A stretch of 64,000 bases of DNA. Origin: CAZZCU01 sp964652825. Its GTDB lineage: Bacteria > Bdellovibrionota_B > Oligoflexia > Oligoflexales > CAZZCU01. Numbering within the stretch: position 1 is the first letter of the stretch; each line of letters opens with the position of its first letter. Both the position numbers and the translations under genes were made by a program. The notes under the pieces are model-generated. The model did not search any database, was not told the origin of the DNA, and worked only from the letters and a program-made list of their open reading frames with translations. Of this stretch, positions 41,188 through 50,270 are shown in pieces. The stretch spans positions 1-64,000 of the forward strand of contig CAZZCU010000010.1 of the NCBI GenBank assembly GCA_964652825.1. The letters run 5' to 3'.

Positions 41188-42545
41188 GATAGCCCTTTCA
41201 CGCGCTGTTGGATGTCCTGAACGGCTTGCAAATAAGCCGCACGCATATCGGTCTCGCTGAATAACACCGGCTCTTGCTGCCAGAGCACCCATTTGCCGTC
41301 GATCATAACGTGACGAATGTGCTGACTGGACGTGGAAAAAATCAGATTCGCGGCGCCGTCTTGTAGTGGCAGATTACAGATATCAGGTTGCATAAAGACT
41401 AAATCAGCCGGTGCGCCGATACTCAATGGTTGAGCGGTCGCAGCGCCGAATAGGGTCGCGTCAGGTTGCGTGGTCGCCCAACTCAGAATTTGCGCGGCGG
41501 GCAGTCGGTGGCCGCGATCACGAGCGCACAGCGCGGCGAATTTCATTTCCGTCAGCATGTCGGCGCTGTCATTGGAAGCCGCACAGTCCGTGCCAAGCGC
41601 GATAGGTACCTCCTCGGCAAGCAACTGGTCGATGGGTGCCAGGCGTTCGTAGAGAATTTGCGAGGTCGGACAAAAGCCCGCTGTCGCGCCGTGTTGTCGC
41701 AAGAGTTTGATATCCGCGGGATCGGCGCTGATCAGATGCACCGCCAGCGTACGATCGCTCAACAAACCAGAACGTGCCGCGAGTGCGACCGGCGAGATGC
41801 CATCATAGGCACGTTCGACCCGCTGACGTTCGCCGGCGGTTTGCGACAGATGCATATGGACTGGCAAATGGTGTTGCTTGGCGTAGCGCGCGAGCTCCTT
41901 CTGCAATTTTTCCGAGACCGTGTCGGTGGCATGCGGCGCGATTGCCGGTAAAATACGATCGCTAAACGGCCAGCGTTCGAGCAGAGTCCGGGCGCGTTGC
42001 CAGGTTGCCTCGCCCGGAAACGCTCCGCCGACATCGGCGACGGTCTCGCCAATGACGCCACGTAGACCTAAGCGTTCAAGAGCTTTGCCGATACCTTCGA
42101 TAAAGTAGTAATGATCGACAAACGTCGTTACCCCAGAACGCAGGCCACTCAGTAGATACGAGTAAGCTAGCGGCTCCAGCAGCTCGGGTGTCAATGCTCG
42201 TTCGGCCGGGAACAAAAAGGTCTCAATCATCGATTCATTTTGCCCCGGTGGCTGAATGCTGTGACCAAGATCACGGAAAAACCCCATTGCCGCATGCGTG
42301 TGCGCGTTGATCAAGCCGGGAAACACCACAAACTCGCTGGCATCCGTGGCTGGCAGGTTGGGGTGTCTGCCCCGTACCTCGGACGCGGTGCCGCGGTCGG
42401 CGATCCTGGCGTTCTCGATCAATAACCCGCAATCGGATGTATACGAACCATCAGCGTCAAGAATCTGTACCGGCGCCAGCAAGAGCGTCGATGACTTAGG
42501 TGGCGTTAAGATGCGGCGACTTAGAGTCGCAGGCGCAACAGGCAA
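41184..42545 (-). CDS. amidohydrolase of the MTA/SAH deaminase-TRZ/ATZ group
   Basis: The product has 453 residues. Metal ligands of the amidohydrolase barrel are present: NAHTHAAMGFF (HxH), HMHLSQT and GTDCAASNDS (Asp). The VQILDADG start and the late strand LVFMQPD belong to the small beta domain. Members deaminate or dechlorinate adenosine-like, guanine-like or triazine substrates; which applies cannot be read here. The start is TTG with AAGGAG 7 nt upstream. It is transcribed with the KynB-like gene and is divergent from asmA. Confidence 0.85.
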   Translation of the reverse strand: MPVAPATLSRRILTPPKSSTLLLAPVQILDADGSYTSDCGLLIENARIADRGTASEVRGRHPNLPATDASEFVVFPGLINAHTHAAMGFFRDLGHSIQPPGQNESMIETFLFPAERALTPELLEPLAYSYLLSGLRSGVTTFVDHYYFIEGIGKALERLGLRGVIGETVADVGGAFPGEATWQRARTLLERWPFSDRILPAIAPHATDTVSEKLQKELARYAKQHHLPVHMHLSQTAGERQRVERAYDGISPVALAARSGLLSDRTLAVHLISADPADIKLLRQHGATAGFCPTSQILYERLAPIDQLLAEEVPIALGTDCAASNDSADMLTEMKFAALCARDRGHRLPAAQILSWATTQPDATLFGAATAQPLSIGAPADLVFMQPDICNLPLQDGAANLIFSTSSQHIRHVMIDGKWVLWQQEPVLFSETDMRAAYLQAVQDIQQRVKGLS

Positions 42546-42567
42546 CGATGATCTCCTTATTACGGTT

Positions 42568-42596
42568 TTCCCAAGATATCATCTCCATGATATAAT
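42568..42596 (+). promoter_or_regulatory. asmA promoter with an 18-bp dyad over the spacer and -10
   Basis: TTCCCA (42568-42573), 17 nt, then a perfect TATAAT (42591-42596). ATATCAT and ATGATAT (42576-42593) form an exact inverted repeat with a 4-nt centre overlapping the spacer and the first bases of the -10. It lies only 31 bp from the divergent amidohydrolase start, so one regulator could act on both directions. Confidence 0.5.
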
Positions 42597-42648
42597 TTTT
42601 GCCTCAAAGTTTCATTTAGCTTTTGATGTTGAGCGATAGGGGAGCAGC

Positions 42649-45168
42649 GTGAAGATTTGGCTTAAACGGGGACTTATTGCAGGTGGCGCGTTTTTTATAC
42701 TGTTAGTCGCAGCGGCGATCGTCGTGCCTTTAATCGTGAATATTGACCAATATCGTCCGCAAATCGAGCAGGTCGTTAACGACAATATCAACGGCAAAAT
42801 CTCGATCGGTAAGCTTGGCTTATCGCTGTGGGGGCGGGTGGAAGTTGATATCCGTGACGTCAAGCTCATTGACGCCAAAGGCCAGGAATTGATTTCTTTC
42901 AAGCAGGCCTATGCATTGGTGCCTTTCTGGTCGTTCGTTATCGGTTCGCCCTCGCTGACCTTCCGCTTGGACAGACCTGAAGTTTTTGTTCTCAAGGATA
43001 AGCAGGGACGTTTGAATTTGTTGTCGTTGGTCAAACCGAGCACCACACCGGCGCCGGAACAGCCAGTACCTGCAGCTCCGACTAAGGTCGGTGATGTTCC
43101 CGGTGTAGCAGTGGTGGCCGCGGCCAGTATTCATGTGGAAATGATCAATGCGGCGTTGCGTTACTTTGATGAAGCCAGCAACTTCAATCAAAAGGTTGAT
43201 GATTTGAATCTGCGTTTACGCGATGTCTCGCTCACCAAGCCCATGCATCTGGAAGTTTGGGCCGACATTGCCACGAAAATGGGTACGCAGTTATCCGTGA
43301 CCGGACCGTTTCGCGTCACCGGTGTGATTAAGCCCAAATTTAACGGCATTGATTTTCAACAAGCAGATGTGGATTTACTTGCGAAGTTTGATGATCTGGT
43401 CGTGGCGATTCCTGGCGTCTTTAATAAAGCTAAAGGTATTCCGGCCAATATTAAGACCTCGGTGTTGATCGCCAAGGAACGTATTATCGCGGATAAAATT
43501 TTGCTGACCTTCCACAATGCCGAACTCCAGGCATCGGCGGTGGTCAGCGATATGACGCCGGCATCTCCGGATGGCGTGGCGACACCACGCATTGATTTTA
43601 ATTTGAATTCCACGGCGATTGATTTAGCGCCGTGGAATGCCTTGATCGTGCCGCTCGCCGGTTTTGACGTCAAAGGCACCATGACTCTGGCTGCGCAAGC
43701 CAAAGGACCGACCAGCAAACTGGATTACAAAGCCAATCTGAACGTTAAAGATTTCAGCGCGAATATTCCCGGCTTGCTCGCCAAACCAACGGTACAGGTC
43801 AATGTCGCGGTGGTGACGGATGAGCTTAAGGAAGCAAAAGTTCTCGTGGAAGCACCGGAGACACATGTTCTGCTGACGTCCACGGTAAAGAATTTCGCCA
43901 AGCCGGTGGTAACCGTCGCGGTGAATTCCAACGGCATCAATCTCGATAAATTACTGCCACCACCACCGGCAGAGCCCGCAACCACGGCTGGTGCTGGCAA
44001 AAGCAGCGATGCGCCCGTCGCAGGTACACCAGCATCACCGGCGGCACAAGAGCCGCCGACCGATGTTGACGGCATGTTGGATGTCGTGCGTACCAATGAA
44101 TTTTTGCGCGATATGGTCGCCAAAATCACCGTGCGCATTAAATCATTCAAAGGCTTTAAGCAGGATGTGCAAAATATTAAAATGGATTTCAATCTCGCCA
44201 ATCTCGTAGCGGCGATTGACAATCTGGAGCTGAATATTTTCCAGGGACGAGTACAGAGTAAGATGTCTCTCGATCTCAAACCAGCGCAACCTACGTATCG
44301 CTTGAATCTGGATGTTGCCGGCATTGATTTGCAGACAGCGGTGGCCAGCCAGATGGAAAGTCTGAAGAATACGCTGCTTGGGAAAATGTCACTGAAAGCC
44401 AACGGTAACGGCGCTAGTTTGAACAGCGATAAGTTGATTAGAAATCTCGACATGGCCGGCAATTTCAAAGTTGCCGAGGCGACATTCGCGACGATTGACG
44501 TCGCCACTATGGTGGTGGATGGCTTGAATGGGTCCTTGGGCAAAATCAAAGACAAGGTCCCTGGCTTTGGTGACAAGAAAGTTAAAACCCCGCCGGAGCG
44601 TGGCATGAAGTACAAAGTCATCGGTTCGGATTTCAAGATGGCGAATGGTACGGTGGTAGCGCCTAATTTCGTTACCGAGTCTTATCCCAAGCAAGGTATC
44701 GATCTGAAAGGCAACACCGAGATTGGTTTGGCGGATGATACGTTGAAGGCCGAATGGCTGGTGGTGGATACGTATAATTTAACCGGTGCCGCCGATCTTT
44801 CCGTCAGCTCATCCGGTGTCCAGGTGGAACGTATTTTGGCAAAAGGCTCGGAGCCCGTGAGTTTCCCGATCGTGGTCGGCTGCAAGCTGAGCGCGCCTTG
44901 TTACAAATATGATTCCATTCCGGTGCATCTAGGCGGTATCGCTATTAATAACATTGCCGCCAAAGTCAAAGGCAAGCTGAACGCGACGCTGAAAGCAGAG
45001 CAGGATAAACTGCGTCAGCAGGCCGAACAGTTGCGTAAGCAAAAAGAAGAACAAGCGCGCGCCGCGCTCAAGGAAAAAGAAGCTCAGGCACGCAAGGAAG
45101 CCGAAGAGCGTGCCAAAAAACAGCTCGGTGATAAAGCCAAGGAAAAACTTAAAGGTTTAAAGTGGTAG
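42649..45168 (+). CDS. AsmA-family envelope protein
   Basis: The product has 839 residues. One N-terminal membrane anchor (GLIAGGAFFILLVAAAIVVPLIV) is followed by the AsmA signature VNIDQYRPQIEQVVNDNINGK and a long beta-rich periplasmic body with repeats of the AsmA_2 type. AsmA-like proteins are thought to bridge the periplasm and move phospholipids to the outer membrane. The last ~70 residues form a highly charged coiled coil (Lys/Glu/Ala/Gln), unusual for the family. The start is GTG with GGGGAG upstream. An acyltransferase gene follows after 10 nt. Confidence 0.85.
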   Translation: MKIWLKRGLIAGGAFFILLVAAAIVVPLIVNIDQYRPQIEQVVNDNINGKISIGKLGLSLWGRVEVDIRDVKLIDAKGQELISFKQAYALVPFWSFVIGSPSLTFRLDRPEVFVLKDKQGRLNLLSLVKPSTTPAPEQPVPAAPTKVGDVPGVAVVAAASIHVEMINAALRYFDEASNFNQKVDDLNLRLRDVSLTKPMHLEVWADIATKMGTQLSVTGPFRVTGVIKPKFNGIDFQQADVDLLAKFDDLVVAIPGVFNKAKGIPANIKTSVLIAKERIIADKILLTFHNAELQASAVVSDMTPASPDGVATPRIDFNLNSTAIDLAPWNALIVPLAGFDVKGTMTLAAQAKGPTSKLDYKANLNVKDFSANIPGLLAKPTVQVNVAVVTDELKEAKVLVEAPETHVLLTSTVKNFAKPVVTVAVNSNGINLDKLLPPPPAEPATTAGAGKSSDAPVAGTPASPAAQEPPTDVDGMLDVVRTNEFLRDMVAKITVRIKSFKGFKQDVQNIKMDFNLANLVAAIDNLELNIFQGRVQSKMSLDLKPAQPTYRLNLDVAGIDLQTAVASQMESLKNTLLGKMSLKANGNGASLNSDKLIRNLDMAGNFKVAEATFATIDVATMVVDGLNGSLGKIKDKVPGFGDKKVKTPPERGMKYKVIGSDFKMANGTVVAPNFVTESYPKQGIDLKGNTEIGLADDTLKAEWLVVDTYNLTGAADLSVSSSGVQVERILAKGSEPVSFPIVVGCKLSAPCYKYDSIPVHLGGIAINNIAAKVKGKLNATLKAEQDKLRQQAEQLRKQKEEQARAALKEKEAQARKEAEERAKKQLGDKAKEKLKGLKW

Positions 45169-45178
45169 CACGTTGCCG

Positions 45179-46723
45179 ATGAGCAATGCTTCCGAGTTTT
45201 TACCTTATGAATTGACCCCGCGTGATGAACGTATCGCGCGGGGCTTGGTTTATTTTTTTCGGCGTGCGGCCGGGATTTTTTTTCGCGAATTGCTTGTGTA
45301 TCGCAGCGGTGAGCATGGTGACGAGACTTATCTTGTCAAACGTCCAGGGCTTGATTCGGAATTGCCGACACTGCTCATCGCCAATCATCCCAATGGTATC
45401 ATTGATGCGCTGGTGATCTATGTGACCGCCGGGCAGACGTTGCGCGTTGTTGCCAAGGTCACATTGTGGAATGAGCCGATATTGCGGCCGTTCCTGCGCT
45501 TTGCCGGTGCGGTACCGATCCTACGTGTGCAGGATCAAGGCGAGATTGCCAAGGGCTTGCATCAATCCGCCACCAAGATTTCCACCAACGATCAGGCGAT
45601 GCAATTGGTTGCGCGTGCTTTGTGTCAGCATAGCTGCATTATTTTCCCAGAAGGTCGCAGTCACGATGAGCCGGTGATGAGTCAGTTTAAAACCGGTGGT
45701 GCGCGCATGCTATTGAGCGCGGTGGCGTTGTTTGAACGAGAGCACGCATCGCAACAACAGCAAGCGCCAGCGCAACTGAGAATCGCCGCCAAGCTGCGCA
45801 GTATGCTGGATTTTGGTTTTCAGCCGGTGGGTTTGTATTTTGAGGATAAAACCCGGTTTCGATCGCGCGCGGTTGTCCACTACGGTCGACGTATCGCCTT
45901 GCGCGATATCTTTGCTGCCTCTGATCTGGAGTTGTTGCGGCAGGATCTCATGCATCCCGATATCGTGCGTAAAGTCACCGAGGCGATGGCGACATCATTG
46001 CGGGAACTGCTGCCGCAAGCGCCGGATTTGGATACCATGTTGTTAACGCGGCGTGTGGCGTCGCTATTGGTAGGCAAGCAACGCAAAGTCAGGGTGGCGG
46101 AGGTTTATAATTGGGAGATTGCCGTCAAACGCGTTGTTGCTTCGCTGTCGTCGGGGTCGTCCGAGCGGTTTGCTGACTTGATTGCGGGAATACAAAATTA
46201 TTTTAACAAGCTGGAGAGTCTCGATGTCGATGATTCGATGGTGAGGTACCTGGCTAGTCGCAAGCAATTCCCCTGGGCGGCGATCATCCCACGCGGTCTG
46301 CGCTATTGGGGCTTGTCGTTGCTGGCATCACCCTTGATTGTTCTTGGTATGTTGGCGTATTGGCCGACGTTGATATTAACCGGCATCATCGCGCGCAAGT
46401 TGGCGATCGATAGCACCGAGGAAGCCACATATAAATTTTTCGCCGGTTTGATTTTTTTCTTTGCGTTCACAGCACTGTATTCATCGTTGATCGCCTGGGT
46501 GTTGAGCGGGGCTTTAAACGTCATCATTGTTATGACTGTTGCTGTTTTGTCACCGCTGGCGGCGGCTTTCGCCGCACTTATTTTCCGCGAAAAACGCGAT
46601 TACTATTTGAAAGAACTCAAAGCTCTGACGTCGGCATCTTATCGCGCGCGTTTAAAAGGTCTGGTGAAAGAGCGCGAAGAATTAGTTGAGGACGCGCTCC
46701 GCTGCTACGAGGAAATTTCGTAG
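45179..46723 (+). CDS. PlsC-type phospholipid acyltransferase
   Basis: About 514 residues. The acyltransferase motifs are NHPNGIIDALVIY (motif I), AVPILRV (II) and FPEGRSHDEP (III), followed by GGARMLLSA. The NHPNG form is closest to glycerol-3-phosphate acyltransferases. Two or more membrane segments lie near the C-terminus (LLASPLIVLGMLAYWPTLIL; FIFFFAFTALYSSLIAWVL). It adds acyl chains in phospholipid synthesis, which fits the AsmA gene directly upstream. The ATG at 45179 is used; a TTG 6 nt earlier is in frame. The 3' end overlaps panP by 19 nt. Confidence 0.83.
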   Translation: MSNASEFLPYELTPRDERIARGLVYFFRRAAGIFFRELLVYRSGEHGDETYLVKRPGLDSELPTLLIANHPNGIIDALVIYVTAGQTLRVVAKVTLWNEPILRPFLRFAGAVPILRVQDQGEIAKGLHQSATKISTNDQAMQLVARALCQHSCIIFPEGRSHDEPVMSQFKTGGARMLLSAVALFEREHASQQQQAPAQLRIAAKLRSMLDFGFQPVGLYFEDKTRFRSRAVVHYGRRIALRDIFAASDLELLRQDLMHPDIVRKVTEAMATSLRELLPQAPDLDTMLLTRRVASLLVGKQRKVRVAEVYNWEIAVKRVVASLSSGSSERFADLIAGIQNYFNKLESLDVDDSMVRYLASRKQFPWAAIIPRGLRYWGLSLLASPLIVLGMLAYWPTLILTGIIARKLAIDSTEEATYKFFAGLIFFFAFTALYSSLIAWVLSGALNVIIVMTVAVLSPLAAAFAALIFREKRDYYLKELKALTSASYRARLKGLVKEREELVEDALRCYEEIS

Positions 46724-48333
46724 CGGCTGGCGATCTCCCGTTGTTCGGCCAGGATGTCTTGCAGAATATCAAAAGTGGTCAAGGGATTGGCGAGCACGAC
46801 GCGAAAAACCCGAATCGGTGTACGCTCGTAAGCAAGTGGTTCCAGAGTGGTGCGCGAAACAAAGGTTTTGCCGGCGGTGCGTTGATCTTTTTGGATGTTC
46901 TCGGTCAATTCATTCAGTTGCTCATTGATTGCCGCACGTTCACTCGCTGATGCCGTGCGCAAGCGTTCCCGTATATGCGCGGGTACGTAACGATAGGTCA
47001 GCAGGTTGAGTTCCGGCGCACTGATCAATTCAAAGTCGGCGCTGGCGCGGATCAGATCAGCAAAGGCGCGGGCTTTTTCGATCCCTTGGTCAATCAGTAG
47101 CTCATAGCCGCGTCGTCCGATGATACGTAGGCCAGAGTGCACCAACATCGCCATCCCCGGTCGCGAGCCTTCGAGTGTATGCTTGCCAAGATCGCGCGAG
47201 CCTTTGCGGATTACATACTGTGCGTGATTCTCAATGGCTTTGAGCAGATGCGGTTGCTTGAACAAAGCAATGCCGGCACCTACCGGTACATACAGTTGTT
47301 TATGAGCATCAACACAAACACAGTCGGCACGTTGAATACCGCTGAGCAAATGTGCGTACTTCTCGGAAAATAGTGTCGGCCCACCCCAAGCCGCGTCCAC
47401 ATGGAAAAACGTCTGATGCTCTTGCGCCAGATCAGCAAGAGCATCAAGAGGATCGACACTGCCGGTCTCAGTGGTGCCGGCAACGCCGACGATGGCCATG
47501 ATCCCGAGGTTGCGACGTTTGGCGTCGGCGATCGCGGCTTTGGTCGCAGTGATATCGATTTTATTGTCGGCATCCGTGTCGATAGCGATCAGGTTTTGTG
47601 TGCCGATACCGAGAAGATCAGCAGATTTTTTGAAGGAATAATGCGCGCGCTTTGACAACAAAATACACACATCATCAAAACCATAATGCCGCAATGCCGC
47701 CGGCAAACCAGCTTGGTTGACGCCCGGAAAATCGTCGCGTGCGCCCAGCAGGCGATTGCGTGCCACCCACAACCCCGTAACGTTGGCGATGGTGCCGCCG
47801 GAGCAAAACACTCCGAGAGAAAGCTCGCGATCCTGGGCATGTGCGGCGTAGAAATCATCGTCATAACGATAGATCAATCGGTGCAACATGGCGATGGTCT
47901 GCTTTTCCAGCGGTGTGAATGCCTTCGAGGTTTCGATTTTCACCAGATTCTGATTTAGGGCGGTCATGATCTTGGCGAGCGATAGCATGAAATGTGGCAG
48001 AGCCGAGGTCATGTGACCGACAAAGGTTGGCGAAGACACATGTACGGATTGCGCGACGACTTTGGATAATAAAAATTCCGCCTGTTCGGAGACAAACATC
48101 GGCTGGTCGGGAATGTGGGTATCAAGAAAATCTTTTTCCAACTCCGCTGGCACGGTGTCGCCGGCGACCACATGATTCTTGAGAAACTCCATCAGGTCTT
48201 CGGAGATTTGTCGTTCAATCCGGCTTAAAGTCGATGTTTCATTCTCAGGGATGGTAAAAATCCGCTGCAAAGCCTCTAAACTGGCTTTTGCCTGTTTGGT
48301 GCTTGCTGGCCGCCGGGAGCGTTTTAGGTCCAT
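46705..48333 (-). CDS. panP: PLP-dependent aspartate 1-decarboxylase (PanP type)
   Basis: The product has 542 residues of the group II PLP decarboxylases. VFCSGGTIANVTGLW binds phosphate and VDAHKQLYVPVG carries the Schiff-base lysine. The MFVSEQAEFLLSKVV...SSPTFVGHMTSALPHF stretch and the length match PanP rather than glutamate or diaminobutyrate decarboxylases. PanP makes beta-alanine from aspartate for pantothenate in organisms lacking pyruvoyl PanD. It overlaps the upstream small gene by 10 nt and is the last gene of a block of three. Confidence 0.82.
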   Translation of the reverse strand: MDLKRSRRPASTKQAKASLEALQRIFTIPENETSTLSRIERQISEDLMEFLKNHVVAGDTVPAELEKDFLDTHIPDQPMFVSEQAEFLLSKVVAQSVHVSSPTFVGHMTSALPHFMLSLAKIMTALNQNLVKIETSKAFTPLEKQTIAMLHRLIYRYDDDFYAAHAQDRELSLGVFCSGGTIANVTGLWVARNRLLGARDDFPGVNQAGLPAALRHYGFDDVCILLSKRAHYSFKKSADLLGIGTQNLIAIDTDADNKIDITATKAAIADAKRRNLGIMAIVGVAGTTETGSVDPLDALADLAQEHQTFFHVDAAWGGPTLFSEKYAHLLSGIQRADCVCVDAHKQLYVPVGAGIALFKQPHLLKAIENHAQYVIRKGSRDLGKHTLEGSRPGMAMLVHSGLRIIGRRGYELLIDQGIEKARAFADLIRASADFELISAPELNLLTYRYVPAHIRERLRTASASERAAINEQLNELTENIQKDQRTAGKTFVSRTTLEPLAYERTPIRVFRVVLANPLTTFDILQDILAEQREIASRYEISS

Positions 48334-48725
48334 GCAATGGTCTGCGGTGTCGGTCGCGCGCCGAACAAGGCCGTGGCGGTATCATGATCGTCGATAAGGA
48401 AACTAAGCAATAAACCGTTTGGATGAACAACTTTTTCGATCAACCTTGCCGACAACGGCTCACCGCCATAACTTAATTCGGCATCATCCAGTTGCAGCGT
48501 GTAATCACCGGTATCAGTCAGCAGGTTGTAAATATCTTTTGCCGACAATGTCTCGCTGATAAGTTCCGGCGACAGCAGGCAGGTGAATTTATTGCCGGCG
48601 ACCGCCACCAGATCGAGATTGATCAGAAAACCCCATGGTCGCGCGCCGATTACGAGACGTACCGGTGTGGGTGCGGGAGATGCATGTTGCGGCGATATGG
48701 AGTGATGCTGAATGGTGTTTTGCAT
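48324..48725 (-). CDS. small protein of unknown function
   Basis: The product has 133 residues with no signal peptide. It has a mixed beta pattern (RLVIGARPWGFLINLDLVAV; LLSFLIDDHDTATALFG) with weak resemblance to small beta-barrel domains such as PilZ, but no PilZ motif is present. It overlaps panP by 10 nt and lies 12 nt behind the VTT-hydrolase gene, so translational coupling is likely. No function is assigned. Confidence 0.6.
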   Translation of the reverse strand: MQNTIQHHSISPQHASPAPTPVRLVIGARPWGFLINLDLVAVAGNKFTCLLSPELISETLSAKDIYNLLTDTGDYTLQLDDAELSYGGEPLSARLIEKVVHPNGLLLSFLIDDHDTATALFGARPTPQTIAWT

Positions 48726-48737
48726 AGGTCCAGGAGT

Positions 48738-50198
48738 CTAGGGCAAAAGCTTCTTGATGACAAGATCGGAGTCGACCAACTCGGGTGCGCCGTGACCATC
48801 CACACCGCTGTCTTCGGCCGATGTATTGGCCTCTTTGAGAATCTTGGCGATATGATCACCGACATCGCGGCGGTACAAAAACTCGAAATGACTGACATGG
48901 TGCATCGGTACGGCGGTGACATTGGTGATGTCGGTTTGGGGCCTGAATAAGCCTTTGGTGCCGCGCGCGACGCGGTCGCGATCCGAGAAGAAACAGAAAA
49001 TTTTGAGATGATCAGGGATTTTTAGGGCATGTAAACGCTTGATAAACTCTGAGCCGGGACGCATCTGCCAGACATCGCGCCAAAATAAACCCAGCGGTGT
49101 GATCAGAGCCAGATAGGTAAGAATGGAACCGCGATAAGGCGTACCAAGCGTGATGAGACGGTCACAGTACTTTTCGCCGCCATGCATGAGCAACCACCAC
49201 AGCGCGACCAGACCGCCTTTGGAGTGACCGACGATATGAACTTTCTGGAACCCGTTGCGTTCGATTTGACGGCGGATTTTTTGGTCAAGAAATGCTGCCG
49301 TCTCGGGAATGCCGCGGGTGAAAAACACGCCGAGCAAACCGCCCAGGTTAAAACTCATAACCTGCATACCGCGACTGGTCAGTTGGCGTTCGATCACCGT
49401 CAAGGCGCGTCGCGACGAAAAAAATCCATAGAGCAAAATAACTGGTGTACTCCGATTATGGTAAACACGCTGCTTGGCGATGTCGTTATTGGTTTGGATC
49501 TCGTAAACCAGCTCGCGGTACATGCGCAAACTGCGATTCCACAAACTGGAGCCGCTTTTGCGGCTCAAAAATTCGTAGAACAACAAGGGCACCAGTACGG
49601 CACCGGCGAAGATCAGCAGCGACTCAAAGGTATTGGCGATGATGCCGCTATCAGGGCGTCCCGGCAGGCGCGCGAATAAAAATGCCTCGGGCAGCACGCC
49701 GATAAGTGTCGCCAGAATCACACTGCGCGGTCGGAATCCGGCCACCCCGTAGAGCAACGAACAGAGATCAAAAGGAAACACCGGAATCAGGCGTGTGATA
49801 AAGACGATTTTATAATCTTGTGTTTTCATCAACCGGTAGGTTTCGGGGAGATTGGATGACAGCCAACCCTGGACCAGTTTTTTGCCAAGATAAATGCCAG
49901 GCAAGTAGACCACGAGTGTTGACAGCATGCTGCCGAACGCCATCAATAGTGTACCCATCACCGGACCAAACGCGTCGCCCGCCGCCAGTGACAGATAAAA
50001 ATTCGGCCAAATCAGCAGCGGTCGAACAATCGACAGCATGAAAAAGGAGCTTAGCGCGTAATCAGGATTGCCAAGGCATGATTGCCAGCTGGTGCCGCAC
50101 AGTCCATGGAGCGAGCCGAAGCTGATCAGGCACAAGACGGCGATAATCAGCAGCTCGATCAATAAGACGGTCTTGATCTGACGGCGATAAAAATCCAT
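48738..50198 (-). CDS. fusion of a VTT (DedA/SNARE-associated) membrane domain and an alpha/beta hydrolase
   Basis: The product has 486 residues. The N-terminal ~220 residues form a VTT domain: membrane segments around LPGIYLGKKLVQG, then FITRLIPVFPFDLCSLLYGVAGF, the re-entrant-loop signature of DedA/TVP38 proteins that move phospholipids across membranes. The C-terminal ~250 residues are an alpha/beta hydrolase (PVILLYGFFSSRRALTVIERQL; nucleophile elbow GHSKGG; HHVSHFEF with the histidine). A lipase-type activity joined to a scramblase-type domain suggests lipid turnover, but neither activity is shown. Confidence 0.83.
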   Translation of the reverse strand: MDFYRRQIKTVLLIELLIIAVLCLISFGSLHGLCGTSWQSCLGNPDYALSSFFMLSIVRPLLIWPNFYLSLAAGDAFGPVMGTLLMAFGSMLSTLVVYLPGIYLGKKLVQGWLSSNLPETYRLMKTQDYKIVFITRLIPVFPFDLCSLLYGVAGFRPRSVILATLIGVLPEAFLFARLPGRPDSGIIANTFESLLIFAGAVLVPLLFYEFLSRKSGSSLWNRSLRMYRELVYEIQTNNDIAKQRVYHNRSTPVILLYGFFSSRRALTVIERQLTSRGMQVMSFNLGGLLGVFFTRGIPETAAFLDQKIRRQIERNGFQKVHIVGHSKGGLVALWWLLMHGGEKYCDRLITLGTPYRGSILTYLALITPLGLFWRDVWQMRPGSEFIKRLHALKIPDHLKIFCFFSDRDRVARGTKGLFRPQTDITNVTAVPMHHVSHFEFLYRRDVGDHIAKILKEANTSAEDSGVDGHGAPELVDSDLVIKKLLP

Positions 50199-50222
50199 GA
50201 CGCAAATACTCGCGGCGTAAAC

Positions 50223-50252
50223 TTGGGTGGTTCGTGAGGTTCCCTATATAAT
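50223..50252 (+). promoter_or_regulatory. candidate promoter of the NlpC/P60-like gene
   Basis: TTGGGT (50223-50228), 18 nt, then a perfect TATAAT (50247-50252). Transcription would begin about 12 nt before the ATG at 50271, leaving room for AAAGG as ribosome site. It lies between the divergent VTT-hydrolase and NlpC/P60 genes. Confidence 0.45.
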
Positions 50253-50270
50253 ACCTTGAAAGGTTGATCG

